Below, in pieces: positions 7,204 through 13,692 of a DNA stretch of 15,167 bases (the first letter of the stretch is position 1; each line of letters starts with the position of its first letter). The stretch is from positions 1 through 15,167 of the forward strand of contig JASHUX010000073.1 of assembly GCA_030039775.1 (NCBI GenBank). The letters are read 5' to 3'. Below the pieces are notes generated by a model, which did no database searches, had not been told where the DNA came from, and was given only the letters and a program-made list of their open reading frames with translations. Source of the DNA: Alphaproteobacteria bacterium (GTDB lineage Bacteria > Pseudomonadota > Alphaproteobacteria > ATCC43930 > CGMCC-115725). The position numbers and the translations under genes are program-made.

Positions 7204-9027
7204 CTACTCCACGGTCACGCTCTTGGCGAGATTCCGCGGCTGATCGACGTCTGTGCCTTTCAGCACGGCGACGTGATAGGCCAGGAGCTGGATGGGGATG
7301 GCGTAGAGGATCGGCGCCACGAATGGATCGCAGCGCGGCACTTCGATCCCGGCCAACAGATGGCCCTTCATCCGCTCGATACCCCAACGCTCCGAAATCA
7401 TCACGACCTTGCCGCCGCGCGCGATGGTTTCCTGCACGTTGGAAAAGGTCTTTTCGAACAGCGCGTCCATCGGCGCGATGACGATGACGGGAACGTTGTC
7501 GTCGATCAGCGCGATCGGCCCATGCTTCATCTCGCCGGCGGCATAACCTTCGGCGTGGATGTAGGAAATCTCCTTGAGCTTCAGGGCGCCTTCGAGCGCC
7601 AGCGGATAGGAGCTGCCGCGGCCGAGATAGAGCACGTCGCGCGCCTCGGCGATACGGCCCGCGAGCTTGGCGATCGCGCCGTCGTGGTTGAGCAGTTCGC
7701 CGGCGCGGCCCGGCACTTCGGCCAGCGCCGCCGAGATCGCGGCTTCGCGATTGCTGCCGATGGCGCCCCGCGCCCGGGCCAGCGCGACCGCGAAACAAGC
7801 GAGCACGGCAAGCTGCGTCGTGAAGGCCTTGGTCGATGCAACACCGATTTCGGGGCCCGCGTGGGTGCCGAGCACCACGTCGCTTTCGCGGGCGATGGTG
7901 CTTTCCGGCTGATTGACGACGCTCAGCACGTGCTGCCCCTGCGCCCTGGCATAACGCAGGCTCGCTAGTGTGTCGGCGGTTTCCCCCGATTGTGAGATTA
8001 GGATCGTCAACCCGCCCGCTGGCAGCGCCGCCTCGCGATAGCGGAATTCCGACGCCACGTCGACCTCGACCGACACACGCGCCAACTGCTCGATCCAGTA
8101 CTTCGCGACGATTCCGGCGTGATACGCGGTACCACAGGCCAGAATGGTGATTTTCGGCGGCGATGCCAGATCGAACGGGAGTGCCGGCAGCACGACGCGG
8201 TGGGTGGCGGGATTGACATAGGCGTTGAGCGTGTCGCCGATCACCGCCGGCTGCTCGAAAATCTCCTTTTTCATAAAATGGGCGTGGTCGCCCTTACCGA
8301 TCGACGCGCCCGACAGCGCGGTCTCCCGCAGGGGGCGCTCGACGACCTTGTTGTTCGCGTCGCGGACGGTGACCCCGCTGCGCCTGACCTCCGCCCAATC
8401 GCCTTCCTCGAGATAAAGGAGACGCCGCGTCAACGGCGCAAGCGCCAGCGCGTCCGAGCCGAGGAACATCTCGCCGTCGCCAAATCCCACCGCCAGCGGG
8501 CTGTTACGTCGCGCGCCGATCAACAGATCGTCCGTACCAGCGAACATGATAACCAGGCCGAAAGCGCCTTCGAGGCGCGGCAAGGTCTTGGCGACCGCCT
8601 CGACCGGGGTCAGCCCCTCGCGCTGAAATTGGGTGACCAGCCGCACGACGGCCTCGGTGTCGGTCTCGGTCTCGAAGCGATGGCCGAGCGCGGTCAGTTC
8701 GTCCTTCAGAGTCTGAAAATTCTCGATGATGCCGTTATGCACCACCGCGACCCGATCGCTGGCGATCGGATGCGCGTTGCTTTCCGACGGGACGCCATGC
8801 GTCGCCCAGCGCGTGTGGCCGATGCCGATCCGCCCCTGCATCGGTGACCCCGTTAACCGCGCCGCCAGCCGGTCGAGCTTGCCTTCGGCGCGGCGACGTT
8901 CAATCCGGCCGTCGACGAGCGTTGCCACGCCGGCGGAATCGTAGCCGCGATACTCCAAGCGCCGCAGTCCCTCGACCAGCAGCGGCACGACGTCGTTGCG
9001 GCCGATAATGCCGATAATGCCGCACAT
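7204..9027 (-). CDS. glmS: Glutamine--fructose-6-phosphate aminotransferase (isomerizing)
   Basis: Makes glucosamine-6-phosphate from fructose-6-phosphate and glutamine, the first committed step to UDP-GlcNAc. At 607 aa it is full length. The N-terminal class II glutaminase domain begins MCGIIGIIG; removal of Met exposes the nucleophilic Cys, which fixes the start at 9027 even though frame extends 14 codons upstream. Typical glutaminase motifs follow (RGYDSAG, HTRWATHG). Two SIS sugar-isomerase domains occupy the rest, with SQSGETADT and KHGPIALID, and the protein ends in the family-typical NLAKSVTVE. The glmU TGA and this ATG share one base (TGATG), so translation is coupled to glmU. No glmS ribozyme precedes it, as expected outside Gram-positives. 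Confidence 0.99.
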   Translation of the reverse strand: MCGIIGIIGRNDVVPLLVEGLRRLEYRGYDSAGVATLVDGRIERRRAEGKLDRLAARLTGSPMQGRIGIGHTRWATHGVPSESNAHPIASDRVAVVHNGIIENFQTLKDELTALGHRFETETDTEAVVRLVTQFQREGLTPVEAVAKTLPRLEGAFGLVIMFAGTDDLLIGARRNSPLAVGFGDGEMFLGSDALALAPLTRRLLYLEEGDWAEVRRSGVTVRDANNKVVERPLRETALSGASIGKGDHAHFMKKEIFEQPAVIGDTLNAYVNPATHRVVLPALPFDLASPPKITILACGTAYHAGIVAKYWIEQLARVSVEVDVASEFRYREAALPAGGLTILISQSGETADTLASLRYARAQGQHVLSVVNQPESTIARESDVVLGTHAGPEIGVASTKAFTTQLAVLACFAVALARARGAIGSNREAAISAALAEVPGRAGELLNHDGAIAKLAGRIAEARDVLYLGRGSSYPLALEGALKLKEISYIHAEGYAAGEMKHGPIALIDDNVPVIVIAPMDALFEKTFSNVQETIARGGKVVMISERWGIERMKGHLLAGIEVPRCDPFVAPILYAIPIQLLAYHVAVLKGTDVDQPRNLAKSVTVE

Positions 9028-10382
9028 CAGCGCGCGCTGCCCTTTTTCTTCGGATGTTTCTTGCGCCACGCGGCGGCGGCGCCAGCCTTCGTCACCTGGC
9101 GCGCTCGACCCAGCGCCAGCGCGTCCGCCGGCACATCCTCGGTGATCGTGCTGCCCGCGGCGACGATCGCACCGTCCGCGATCTTGATCGGCGCCACCAG
9201 CGACGCATTGGTGCCGACGAACACATCGGCGCCGATCTCGGTGCGGTGCTTGTCGACGCCGTCATAGTTGCAGGTGATGGTGCCGGCGCCCACGTTGGTG
9301 CGGGCGCCGACGCTGGCGTCGCCGAGATACGCCAGATGGTTAGCCTTCACGCCATCGTCGAGCCGCGAATTCTTCACCTCGACAAAATTGCCGATATGAA
9401 CATCTTCGCCCAGATCGGCGCCGGGCCGCAGCCGCGCGAACGGGCCAATACGGGCGTTGTCGCCCACGGTCGCGCCCGCGATGTGGCTGAAACCCAGGAT
9501 TTCGACATTGCGACCGATGGTGACGCCTGGCCCGAACAGGACGCTCGGACCGATCGTACTGTCGGGACCAATGCGTGTATCGGCGGCGAGGAACACCGTC
9601 TCCGGCGCTAGCAGCGTGACGCCGTCCCGCATCAGCTTCAGCCGCAACCGGCGCTGCATTAGCGCCTCGACATGGGCCAACTCGGCGCGGTCGTTGACGC
9701 CGGCCATGTCTTCCGCTGGCACTTCAACGGCGCGCACCTTGCGCCCGCGCCGACGTGCGGCGCCGACAATGTCGGTCAGGTAGTATTCCCTTTGGACATT
9801 GTTGCGGTCGACGGCGCTCAGCAAGTCAAACAGCTGCGCCGTCGCCATTACCATCGGCCCGGCATTGACGAAGCCGATCACACGCTGCGCCGTATTGCAA
9901 TCCCGCGCTTCGACGATGGCTTCAAGCATATCATCGTCGCCGACGATCAGCCTGCCATAGGCGGCGGGGTCGGCCGGCCGCATGCCGGCAACAACGAGAT
10001 CGGCTGACGAACGTGCGGCAAGCAGCGCCTCGATCGTTCCAGACGTGACGAGCGGAGTATCGCCATAGAGCACCAGCACGTCACCGGCAAAATCCTTAAG
10101 CGCCGATTTCGCGGCAGCGACCGCGTCGCCGGTCCCGAGCGCCTCGCGCTGCACCACGTATTCGACGCCTTGCGCCGGCGGCATCGCCTCATCCATACCG
10201 GGAGCGATGACGACAATGGTTCGCGTCGGCGCGAGCGAACGCGCCGCCGTCACGACATGCTCGATCATGGGGATGCAAGCGACGGGATGAAGCACCTTCG
10301 GCACCGCCGACTTCATGCGGGTGCTCTGACCGGCGCCTAGAATGATCACGGCGAAGGAGCGCTTTGCCATTGCAAGAATCAT
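9027..10382 (-). CDS. glmU: Bifunctional GlcNAc-1-P uridyltransferase / GlcN-1-P acetyltransferase
   Basis: Carries out the last two steps to UDP-GlcNAc for peptidoglycan and lipopolysaccharide. The N-terminal nucleotidyltransferase begins IILGAGQSTRMKS followed by PKVLHP, a slight variant of LAAGxGTRMxS. The C-terminal half is a left-handed beta-helix with hexapeptide repeats (for example IGPSVLFGPGVTIG). It carries acetyltransferase signatures: KNSRLDDGVKANHLAYLGDA and VGAGTITCNYDG. Length 451 aa is normal. The start is ambiguous: ATG 10382 and ATG 10370 (MAKRSF) both fit and neither has a good ribosome binding site, so initiation may be from a very short or weak leader. First gene of the glmU-glmS-gor operon, divergent from the tRNA-Val. 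Confidence 0.98.
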   Translation of the reverse strand: MILAMAKRSFAVIILGAGQSTRMKSAVPKVLHPVACIPMIEHVVTAARSLAPTRTIVVIAPGMDEAMPPAQGVEYVVQREALGTGDAVAAAKSALKDFAGDVLVLYGDTPLVTSGTIEALLAARSSADLVVAGMRPADPAAYGRLIVGDDDMLEAIVEARDCNTAQRVIGFVNAGPMVMATAQLFDLLSAVDRNNVQREYYLTDIVGAARRRGRKVRAVEVPAEDMAGVNDRAELAHVEALMQRRLRLKLMRDGVTLLAPETVFLAADTRIGPDSTIGPSVLFGPGVTIGRNVEILGFSHIAGATVGDNARIGPFARLRPGADLGEDVHIGNFVEVKNSRLDDGVKANHLAYLGDASVGARTNVGAGTITCNYDGVDKHRTEIGADVFVGTNASLVAPIKIADGAIVAAGSTITEDVPADALALGRARQVTKAGAAAAWRKKHPKKKGSAR

Positions 10383-10402
10383 AGCCGCGGAGGGTCAAAG
10401 CG

Positions 10403-10430
10403 ATAATAAAGAATTACGACTCGATATGAA
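10403..10430 (-). promoter_or_regulatory. Candidate promoter for glmU-glmS-gor
   Basis: On the - strand TTCATA (10425-10430) and TATTAT (10403-10408, 5 of 6 matches to TATAAT) are separated by 16 bp. The predicted start near 10396 gives a leader of only about 14 bases, consistent with the absence of a clear ribosome binding site before glmU. The -35 match is weak (4 of 6). Confidence 0.35.
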
Positions 10431-10471
10431 CGGGATAACGTTTCGGAAACCAAGAAAACCTCGGCATTTCC

Positions 10472-10500
10472 TTGACATAGAAGGCAGGGCGACCCTTAAT
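10472..10500 (+). promoter_or_regulatory. Sigma-70-type promoter of tRNA-Val
   Basis: A perfect TTGACA (10472-10477), a 17-bp spacer and CTTAAT (10495-10500, 4 of 6). The predicted start is about 10507, only a few bases before the tRNA. The stretch between the -10 and the start is nearly all G and C (CCCGGCCCTG), the type of discriminator associated with stringent control of stable-RNA promoters. Confidence 0.7.
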
Positions 10501-10510
10501 CCCGGCCCTG

Positions 10511-10585
10511 GGGCGCGTAGCTCAGTGGGAGAGCACCGTGTTCACACCGCGGGGGTCGCAAGTTCAATCCTTGCCGCGCCCACCA
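10511..10585 (+). tRNA. tRNA-Val (anticodon CAC)
   Basis: A complete cloverleaf folds by hand. The acceptor GGGCGCG (10511-10517) pairs with CGCGCCC (10575-10581). The D stem is GCTC/GAGC. The anticodon stem CCGTG/CGCGG has one G-T wobble and loop TTCACAC, placing CAC at 10543-10545. A 5-base variable region follows. The T stem GCAAG/CTTGC closes loop TTCAATC. The discriminator is A and CCA (10583-10585) is encoded. Anticodon CAC reads the valine codon GUG. The gene stands alone between two - strand genes. The stop codon of the right-hand neighbour begins 5 bases past the CCA, and no terminator is visible for the tRNA transcript. Confidence 0.97.
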
Positions 10586-10590
10586 TCCCC

Positions 10591-12039
10591 TTAAAATAGA
10601 TCCGGATAGTGCGCGGCCAGTTGCTGCTCGATATCGTCGATGCCCGTCAGCGCGTCGGGCGGCTCTCGGTTCGGTAGAGCACGCCCTAGATCGTAGCACA
10701 ACCACGCCAGGTCGAGACGCGACGCACGGGCAAAGTGATCCCCCAGTTCCCGGTAGAGCGCCGGAATATGGGCATCGCCAGCGAAGGCCGCAGCAAAGGC
10801 CTTTGCCGCCGCCTCCCGGTCGCCGCTCTCGCTCTGCAACCGCGCGATGAACACATCGACGACATAGCCGTTCGGCACGTCCGAGCGATCGATGTCACGC
10901 CAAATTGCCAGCGCCTTCGCGGGGTCGCGGTCCTGTAGCGCCGTCGCCTTGAACATCGCCCCCGATCGTGGATCGCCGCGCAGTTCGCGGTCGATCTCGG
11001 CTTTGCTCAAGCATGGACCAACCGATGCCGCCTCATCGCAGCGCGTCGCCGCGCGGCCCCAGCGCAGCGCCAGTTCAGTCAGCTGCAGCGCCGCCGCAAA
11101 CTTATGCCCGTTCTTGAAATCGTCCTGGATGGCGGCGCGATCGCTGGCGATACCTTTTTCGCGGTCCTCCGGAACGATCACTGCTTTTCCCATCCGCGGC
11201 AAGACTTCGCGCAACAGCCCGACGTCGGGATCGTCGGTGCCCCATGGCAGCAGCACCACGCTCAGGCGAGGTGGCATCGGAAAATCGCCGGCCAGGGTGG
11301 TTGCACTGCGCAGCCGCAGGGAAATTTTCTCGGTCTTTCCGCGGGCCTCGCTCGTGAAATCGAGCCGCTTCGGCAGTTGACCGTTCGCGCCGAGCCAGCG
11401 CGCGATGCTCGGGTGGAACGAGAGTCTGCGCAGGAATGTGCCGTAGGCGTGATCGACATCGGACGGCACCGCGGTATCGCTTGGGATGACCGACGCCACT
11501 TCGTGACTGGCATAGTCGAACACGGTCGCATCGCCGTCCCGATGCGGCGAGACCTCTCCCGGCAGCTTTCCCGCGCCGGTGATGCCGAGTTCGCTCTCGA
11601 TCCAAAATGGGTCGAGGCTCTGCGGCACGTCGGAATGATCCTTGGTAAGCGCGGCCGCGATCTCCATACGCCGCACCAACTCCACGCGACGAAACATGAC
11701 GTCGCCATAAAGCGACAGATTGACCACCGTGCCGGCGTCTTCGTCGACGATAAAGCGCCGCCGCAGTCGCAGATCGGTGATTGTCATGCGCTTGCTGTCG
11801 ACCAGCGCGACATAATCCGCCCCGATCCAGGCCGTAATCGGCGCGACGGTTTCGCCGTCCCGCGTCCGGTCGAAGACGATCCGCAATTGTGTTTGGTCGG
11901 TTTCGTTGCCTCGCAACGCCAGGATCCTTTTCGGCAGCTGTATCGGGTTCGCAGCATCGTCGGCCGCCAATCCCCGATTTTCCGCCGCCGCCGCGCACAG
12001 CGCCAGCGCCGCAATCAACACGCGACGGATCGGCGTCAC
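10591..12039 (-). CDS. Unrecognised exported protein with a TPR-like C-terminal region
   Basis: A 482-aa protein I do not recognise. The start is taken as GTG 12039, two bases after the GST stop codon, because a signal peptide follows directly: R5-R6, a hydrophobic stretch at 7-19, and likely cleavage after AAA (19) or LAA (26). The frame extends upstream only as a shadow of the GST gene. Residues 50-130 alternate hydrophobic and charged strands (AWIGADYVALVDSKRMTITD, then VVNLSLYGDVMFRRVELVRR), suggesting a beta-rich periplasmic domain. The central region is mixed, with PPRLSVVLLPWG at about 257-267. Residues 355-450 are Ala-rich helices with TPR-like spacing (AKALAIWRDI, EAAAKAFAAAF, YRELGDHFARASRLDLAWLCYD). 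C334 and C343 could form a disulphide. It appears to be co-transcribed with the GST gene, but nothing ties its function to it. Confidence 0.85.
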   Translation of the reverse strand: MTPIRRVLIAALALCAAAAENRGLAADDAANPIQLPKRILALRGNETDQTQLRIVFDRTRDGETVAPITAWIGADYVALVDSKRMTITDLRLRRRFIVDEDAGTVVNLSLYGDVMFRRVELVRRMEIAAALTKDHSDVPQSLDPFWIESELGITGAGKLPGEVSPHRDGDATVFDYASHEVASVIPSDTAVPSDVDHAYGTFLRRLSFHPSIARWLGANGQLPKRLDFTSEARGKTEKISLRLRSATTLAGDFPMPPRLSVVLLPWGTDDPDVGLLREVLPRMGKAVIVPEDREKGIASDRAAIQDDFKNGHKFAAALQLTELALRWGRAATRCDEAASVGPCLSKAEIDRELRGDPRSGAMFKATALQDRDPAKALAIWRDIDRSDVPNGYVVDVFIARLQSESGDREAAAKAFAAAFAGDAHIPALYRELGDHFARASRLDLAWLCYDLGRALPNREPPDALTGIDDIEQQLAAHYPDLF

Positions 12040-12041
12040 GT

Positions 12042-12683
12042 TCAGACCGCGTCCGACTGGCGCTCCGGGAGCGCGCGTTCGAAGGCTTCGAGCTTCATGC
12101 AATTGTCGAAGACGCGGCGAATAGCGGGATACGGCGTCATGTCGAAGCTGGGATAGATCCGCGCATTGAACACGCCCGGCACCAGGCAGATATCGGCCAT
12201 GCCGGGCCGGTCGCCGTGACAAAATTTGCCTGTGCGCGGATCGCCGGCCAACATCGGTTCGATGCCGTCGAAACCGAGCTTTGTCCAGTGATTCATCCAC
12301 GTCTCCAGCGCTTTTTCGTCGTGACCCAGATCGTGCAGGATATAGCGGCGGACGCGGAGATTGTTAATCGGATGAATCTCGCAGGCGATATCCATGGCGA
12401 TCGCGCGGACGCGGGCGCGGTCCGCTGGCGTTTTCGGCAGCAGCGGCGGTTCGGGATGAGTTTCCTCGAGATACTCGATGATCGCCAGCGATTGATCGAC
12501 GACGATGTCGCCGTCAATCAGCGTCGGCACCGTACCCATCGGATTGAGCTTAAGATAATCGCCGCGACGCTGCTCGTTCGCGCGCAAATTGATCGGCACC
12601 TGATCGAAAGCGAGGCCCTTCAGATTGAGCGCGATGCGCGTGCGGAACGCAGCCGAAGAACGGAAGAACCCATATAGCTCCAT
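12042..12683 (-). CDS. maiA: Zeta-class glutathione S-transferase, maleylacetoacetate isomerase-like
   Basis: A 213-aa two-domain GST. The N-terminal thioredoxin-fold domain contains FFRSSAAFRTRIALNLKG (7-23), the zeta-class SSCxxRVRIAL motif, but with Ala11 where Cys is usual. The cis-Pro segment GTVPTLIDGD (Pro53) and Q64-S65 that bind glutathione are intact, and the all-helical C-terminal domain keeps MADICLVPGVFNA. Maleylacetoacetate isomerase uses GSH as cofactor for cis-trans isomerisation in tyrosine and homogentisate breakdown; maleylpyruvate isomerases are close relatives. The next pathway enzyme, fumarylacetoacetase, is not in the window, so the specific reaction is inferred. No ribosome binding site precedes the ATG, and a TTGACA about 30 bases upstream suggests a possible leaderless transcript. 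Confidence 0.8.
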   Translation of the reverse strand: MELYGFFRSSAAFRTRIALNLKGLAFDQVPINLRANEQRRGDYLKLNPMGTVPTLIDGDIVVDQSLAIIEYLEETHPEPPLLPKTPADRARVRAIAMDIACEIHPINNLRVRRYILHDLGHDEKALETWMNHWTKLGFDGIEPMLAGDPRTGKFCHGDRPGMADICLVPGVFNARIYPSFDMTPYPAIRRVFDNCMKLEAFERALPERQSDAV

Positions 12684-12688
12684 GCTGC

Positions 12689-12717
12689 CAGTCTGACGGG
12701 GTCGCGCCTCGTGTCAA
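12689..12717 (-). promoter_or_regulatory. Candidate promoter for the maiA-like gene, possibly leaderless
   Basis: A perfect TTGACA on the - strand (12712-12717) with a poor -10 (AGACTG, 12689-12694) at 17-bp spacing. The predicted start falls at about 12682-12683, on the ATG itself, and there is no ribosome binding site. The -10 match is weak, so this is tentative. Confidence 0.35.
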
Positions 12718-12731
12718 GGTTGCTAGCGCGT

Positions 12732-12759
12732 TTGAGCGTTCAGATCTCCATGTTATAAG
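12732..12759 (+). promoter_or_regulatory. Candidate promoter for aroQ-accB-accC-aat
   Basis: TTGAGC (12732-12737, 4 of 6) and TATAAG (12754-12759, 5 of 6) with a 16-bp spacer, giving a start near 12766 and a leader of about 22 bases that just contains the ribosome binding site. Confidence 0.5.
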
Positions 12760-12772
12760 GCGCCGGCAAAGC

Positions 12773-12780
12773 TAAGGAGG
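12773..12780 (+). promoter_or_regulatory. Strong ribosome binding site of aroQ
   Basis: TAAGGAGG, a full match to the 16S rRNA anti-Shine-Dalgarno core, seven bases before ATG 12788. It is the strongest such site in the window. Confidence 0.85.
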
Positions 12781-12787
12781 CACCGGC

Positions 12788-13246
12788 ATGGCCGGAGAAA
12801 CCATCCTTGTTCTCAACGGTCCCAACTTGAACCTGTTGGGAGTGCGCGAACCGAGCATCTACGGCAACGATACATTGGCCGAGATTGAGGAGTCGTGCCT
12901 CGAACGCTGTGCGGAGCTGGAACTGAAGCTCGATTTCCGGCAATCCAATCACGAGGGCGAGCTGGTGACGTGGATTCAGGACGCGCGCGGTACAGCCGCC
13001 GGAATCATCATCAACGCCGCCGCCTTGTCGCATACCTCGATCGCGATTCTCGACGCGCTCAAATCCGCGGAGCTACCGGTGATCGAAGTGCATCTATCGA
13101 ACATCTTCAAGCGCGAGCCGTTCCGCCATAGCTCCTATGTCAGCATGGCCGCGGACGGCGTGATTTGCGGCCTCGGCCCGCAAGGCTATCTGCTGGCGCT
13201 CGACGCGCTGTGGCGGCTGTTGCACGGCGATGACGAAGAGCCCTGA
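12788..13246 (+). CDS. aroQ: Type II 3-dehydroquinate dehydratase
   Basis: Converts 3-dehydroquinate to 3-dehydroshikimate, the third step of the shikimate pathway; 152 aa, typical of the small dodecameric type II enzyme. The N terminus [13 protein letters not shown] is the family hallmark. It continues to R20-E-P-x-x-Y25-G, with Y25 the catalytic tyrosine on the flexible loop. H102 in EVHLSN is the general acid, and [11 protein letters not shown] and [10 protein letters not shown] complete the site. The usual INPGAYTHT reads INAAALSHT, a substitution I recall from alphaproteobacterial members. It is the first gene of the operon, with its own promoter candidate and strong ribosome binding site. 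Its TGA shares one base with the accB ATG. Confidence 0.97.
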   Translation: MAGETILVLNGPNLNLLGVREPSIYGNDTLAEIEESCLERCAELELKLDFRQSNHEGELVTWIQDARGTAAGIIINAAALSHTSIAILDALKSAELPVIEVHLSNIFKREPFRHSSYVSMAADGVICGLGPQGYLLALDALWRLLHGDDEEP

Positions 13247-13692
13247 TGCCGGACGAAAAGCCCCTCGATCCTACCGTCGGCGATTTGGTTCGCGCGCTGG
13301 CGGCGTTACTGGACGAAGTCAACCTGAGCGAAATCGAATACGCACAAGGGGAGCGGCGCGTGCGCGTGGCGCGAAACACGGCCGCGACGTCGGTCACGGT
13401 GGCGCCAGCGCCCATTGCCGCGCCGGTTGCCCATACGCCGCTCAGCGCCATCGAACCGGCCGGTACGATCAAAGCTCCCATGGTTGGCACTGTTTATCTT
13501 GCGCCCAATCCTGACGCCGCGCCGTTTATCAAGATCGGCGATACGGTGCGCGAAGGCCAAACCCTGCTGATCGTCGAGGCAATGAAAGTCATGAACCACA
13601 TCGCCGCGCCGCGCGCCGGCCGCGTCGCGGCCATTCTGGTGGCCGATGGCATGCCGATCGAATACGACCAGCCCTTGCTCGTCCTCGAGTAG
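13246..13692 (+). CDS. accB: Biotin carboxyl carrier protein of acetyl-CoA carboxylase
   Basis: Carries the biotin that shuttles carboxyl groups in acetyl-CoA carboxylase, the first step of fatty acid synthesis. At 148 aa it is a normal length. It has an N-terminal helical segment (VRALAALLDEVNLSEIEYAQ), an Ala/Pro linker at about residues 45-72, and a C-terminal biotinyl domain with the lipoyl-like fold. The biotinylated lysine is K114 in EAMKVMN. The PMVGTVYLAPNPDAAPFIKIGD segment includes the protruding thumb loop typical of bacterial BCCP. It begins in a one-base overlap with aroQ and its stop is immediately followed by the accC ATG, so the three are translated from one message. Confidence 0.98.
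   Translation: MPDEKPLDPTVGDLVRALAALLDEVNLSEIEYAQGERRVRVARNTAATSVTVAPAPIAAPVAHTPLSAIEPAGTIKAPMVGTVYLAPNPDAAPFIKIGDTVREGQTLLIVEAMKVMNHIAAPRAGRVAAILVADGMPIEYDQPLLVLE

Noticed and set aside
9028..9069. 14-residue N-terminal extension of GlmS
   Set aside because: The nucleophilic Cys must directly follow the initiator Met, so the start is 9027. The extension overlaps the glmU 3' end.
9028..9200. glmS ribozyme
   Set aside because: The region upstream of glmS is glmU coding sequence and glmS is translationally coupled to it. The ribozyme is known mainly from Gram-positives.
10511..10600. tRNA-Val as an integration (att) site of a mobile island
   Set aside because: No integrase gene, no repeated tRNA 3' end elsewhere in the window, and ordinary chromosomal genes on both sides.
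12001..12030. Lipoprotein lipobox at Cys15 of the unknown exported protein
   Set aside because: The residue before Cys is Leu rather than Gly/Ala/Ser, so the L-A-L-C site is a poor lipobox; ordinary signal peptidase I cleavage is more likely.
11104..12156. 350-codon + strand open frame opposite the unknown exported protein
   Set aside because: Composition typical of a shadow frame, no signal peptide or domain. The - strand frame has a signal peptide and fits tightly after the GST gene.
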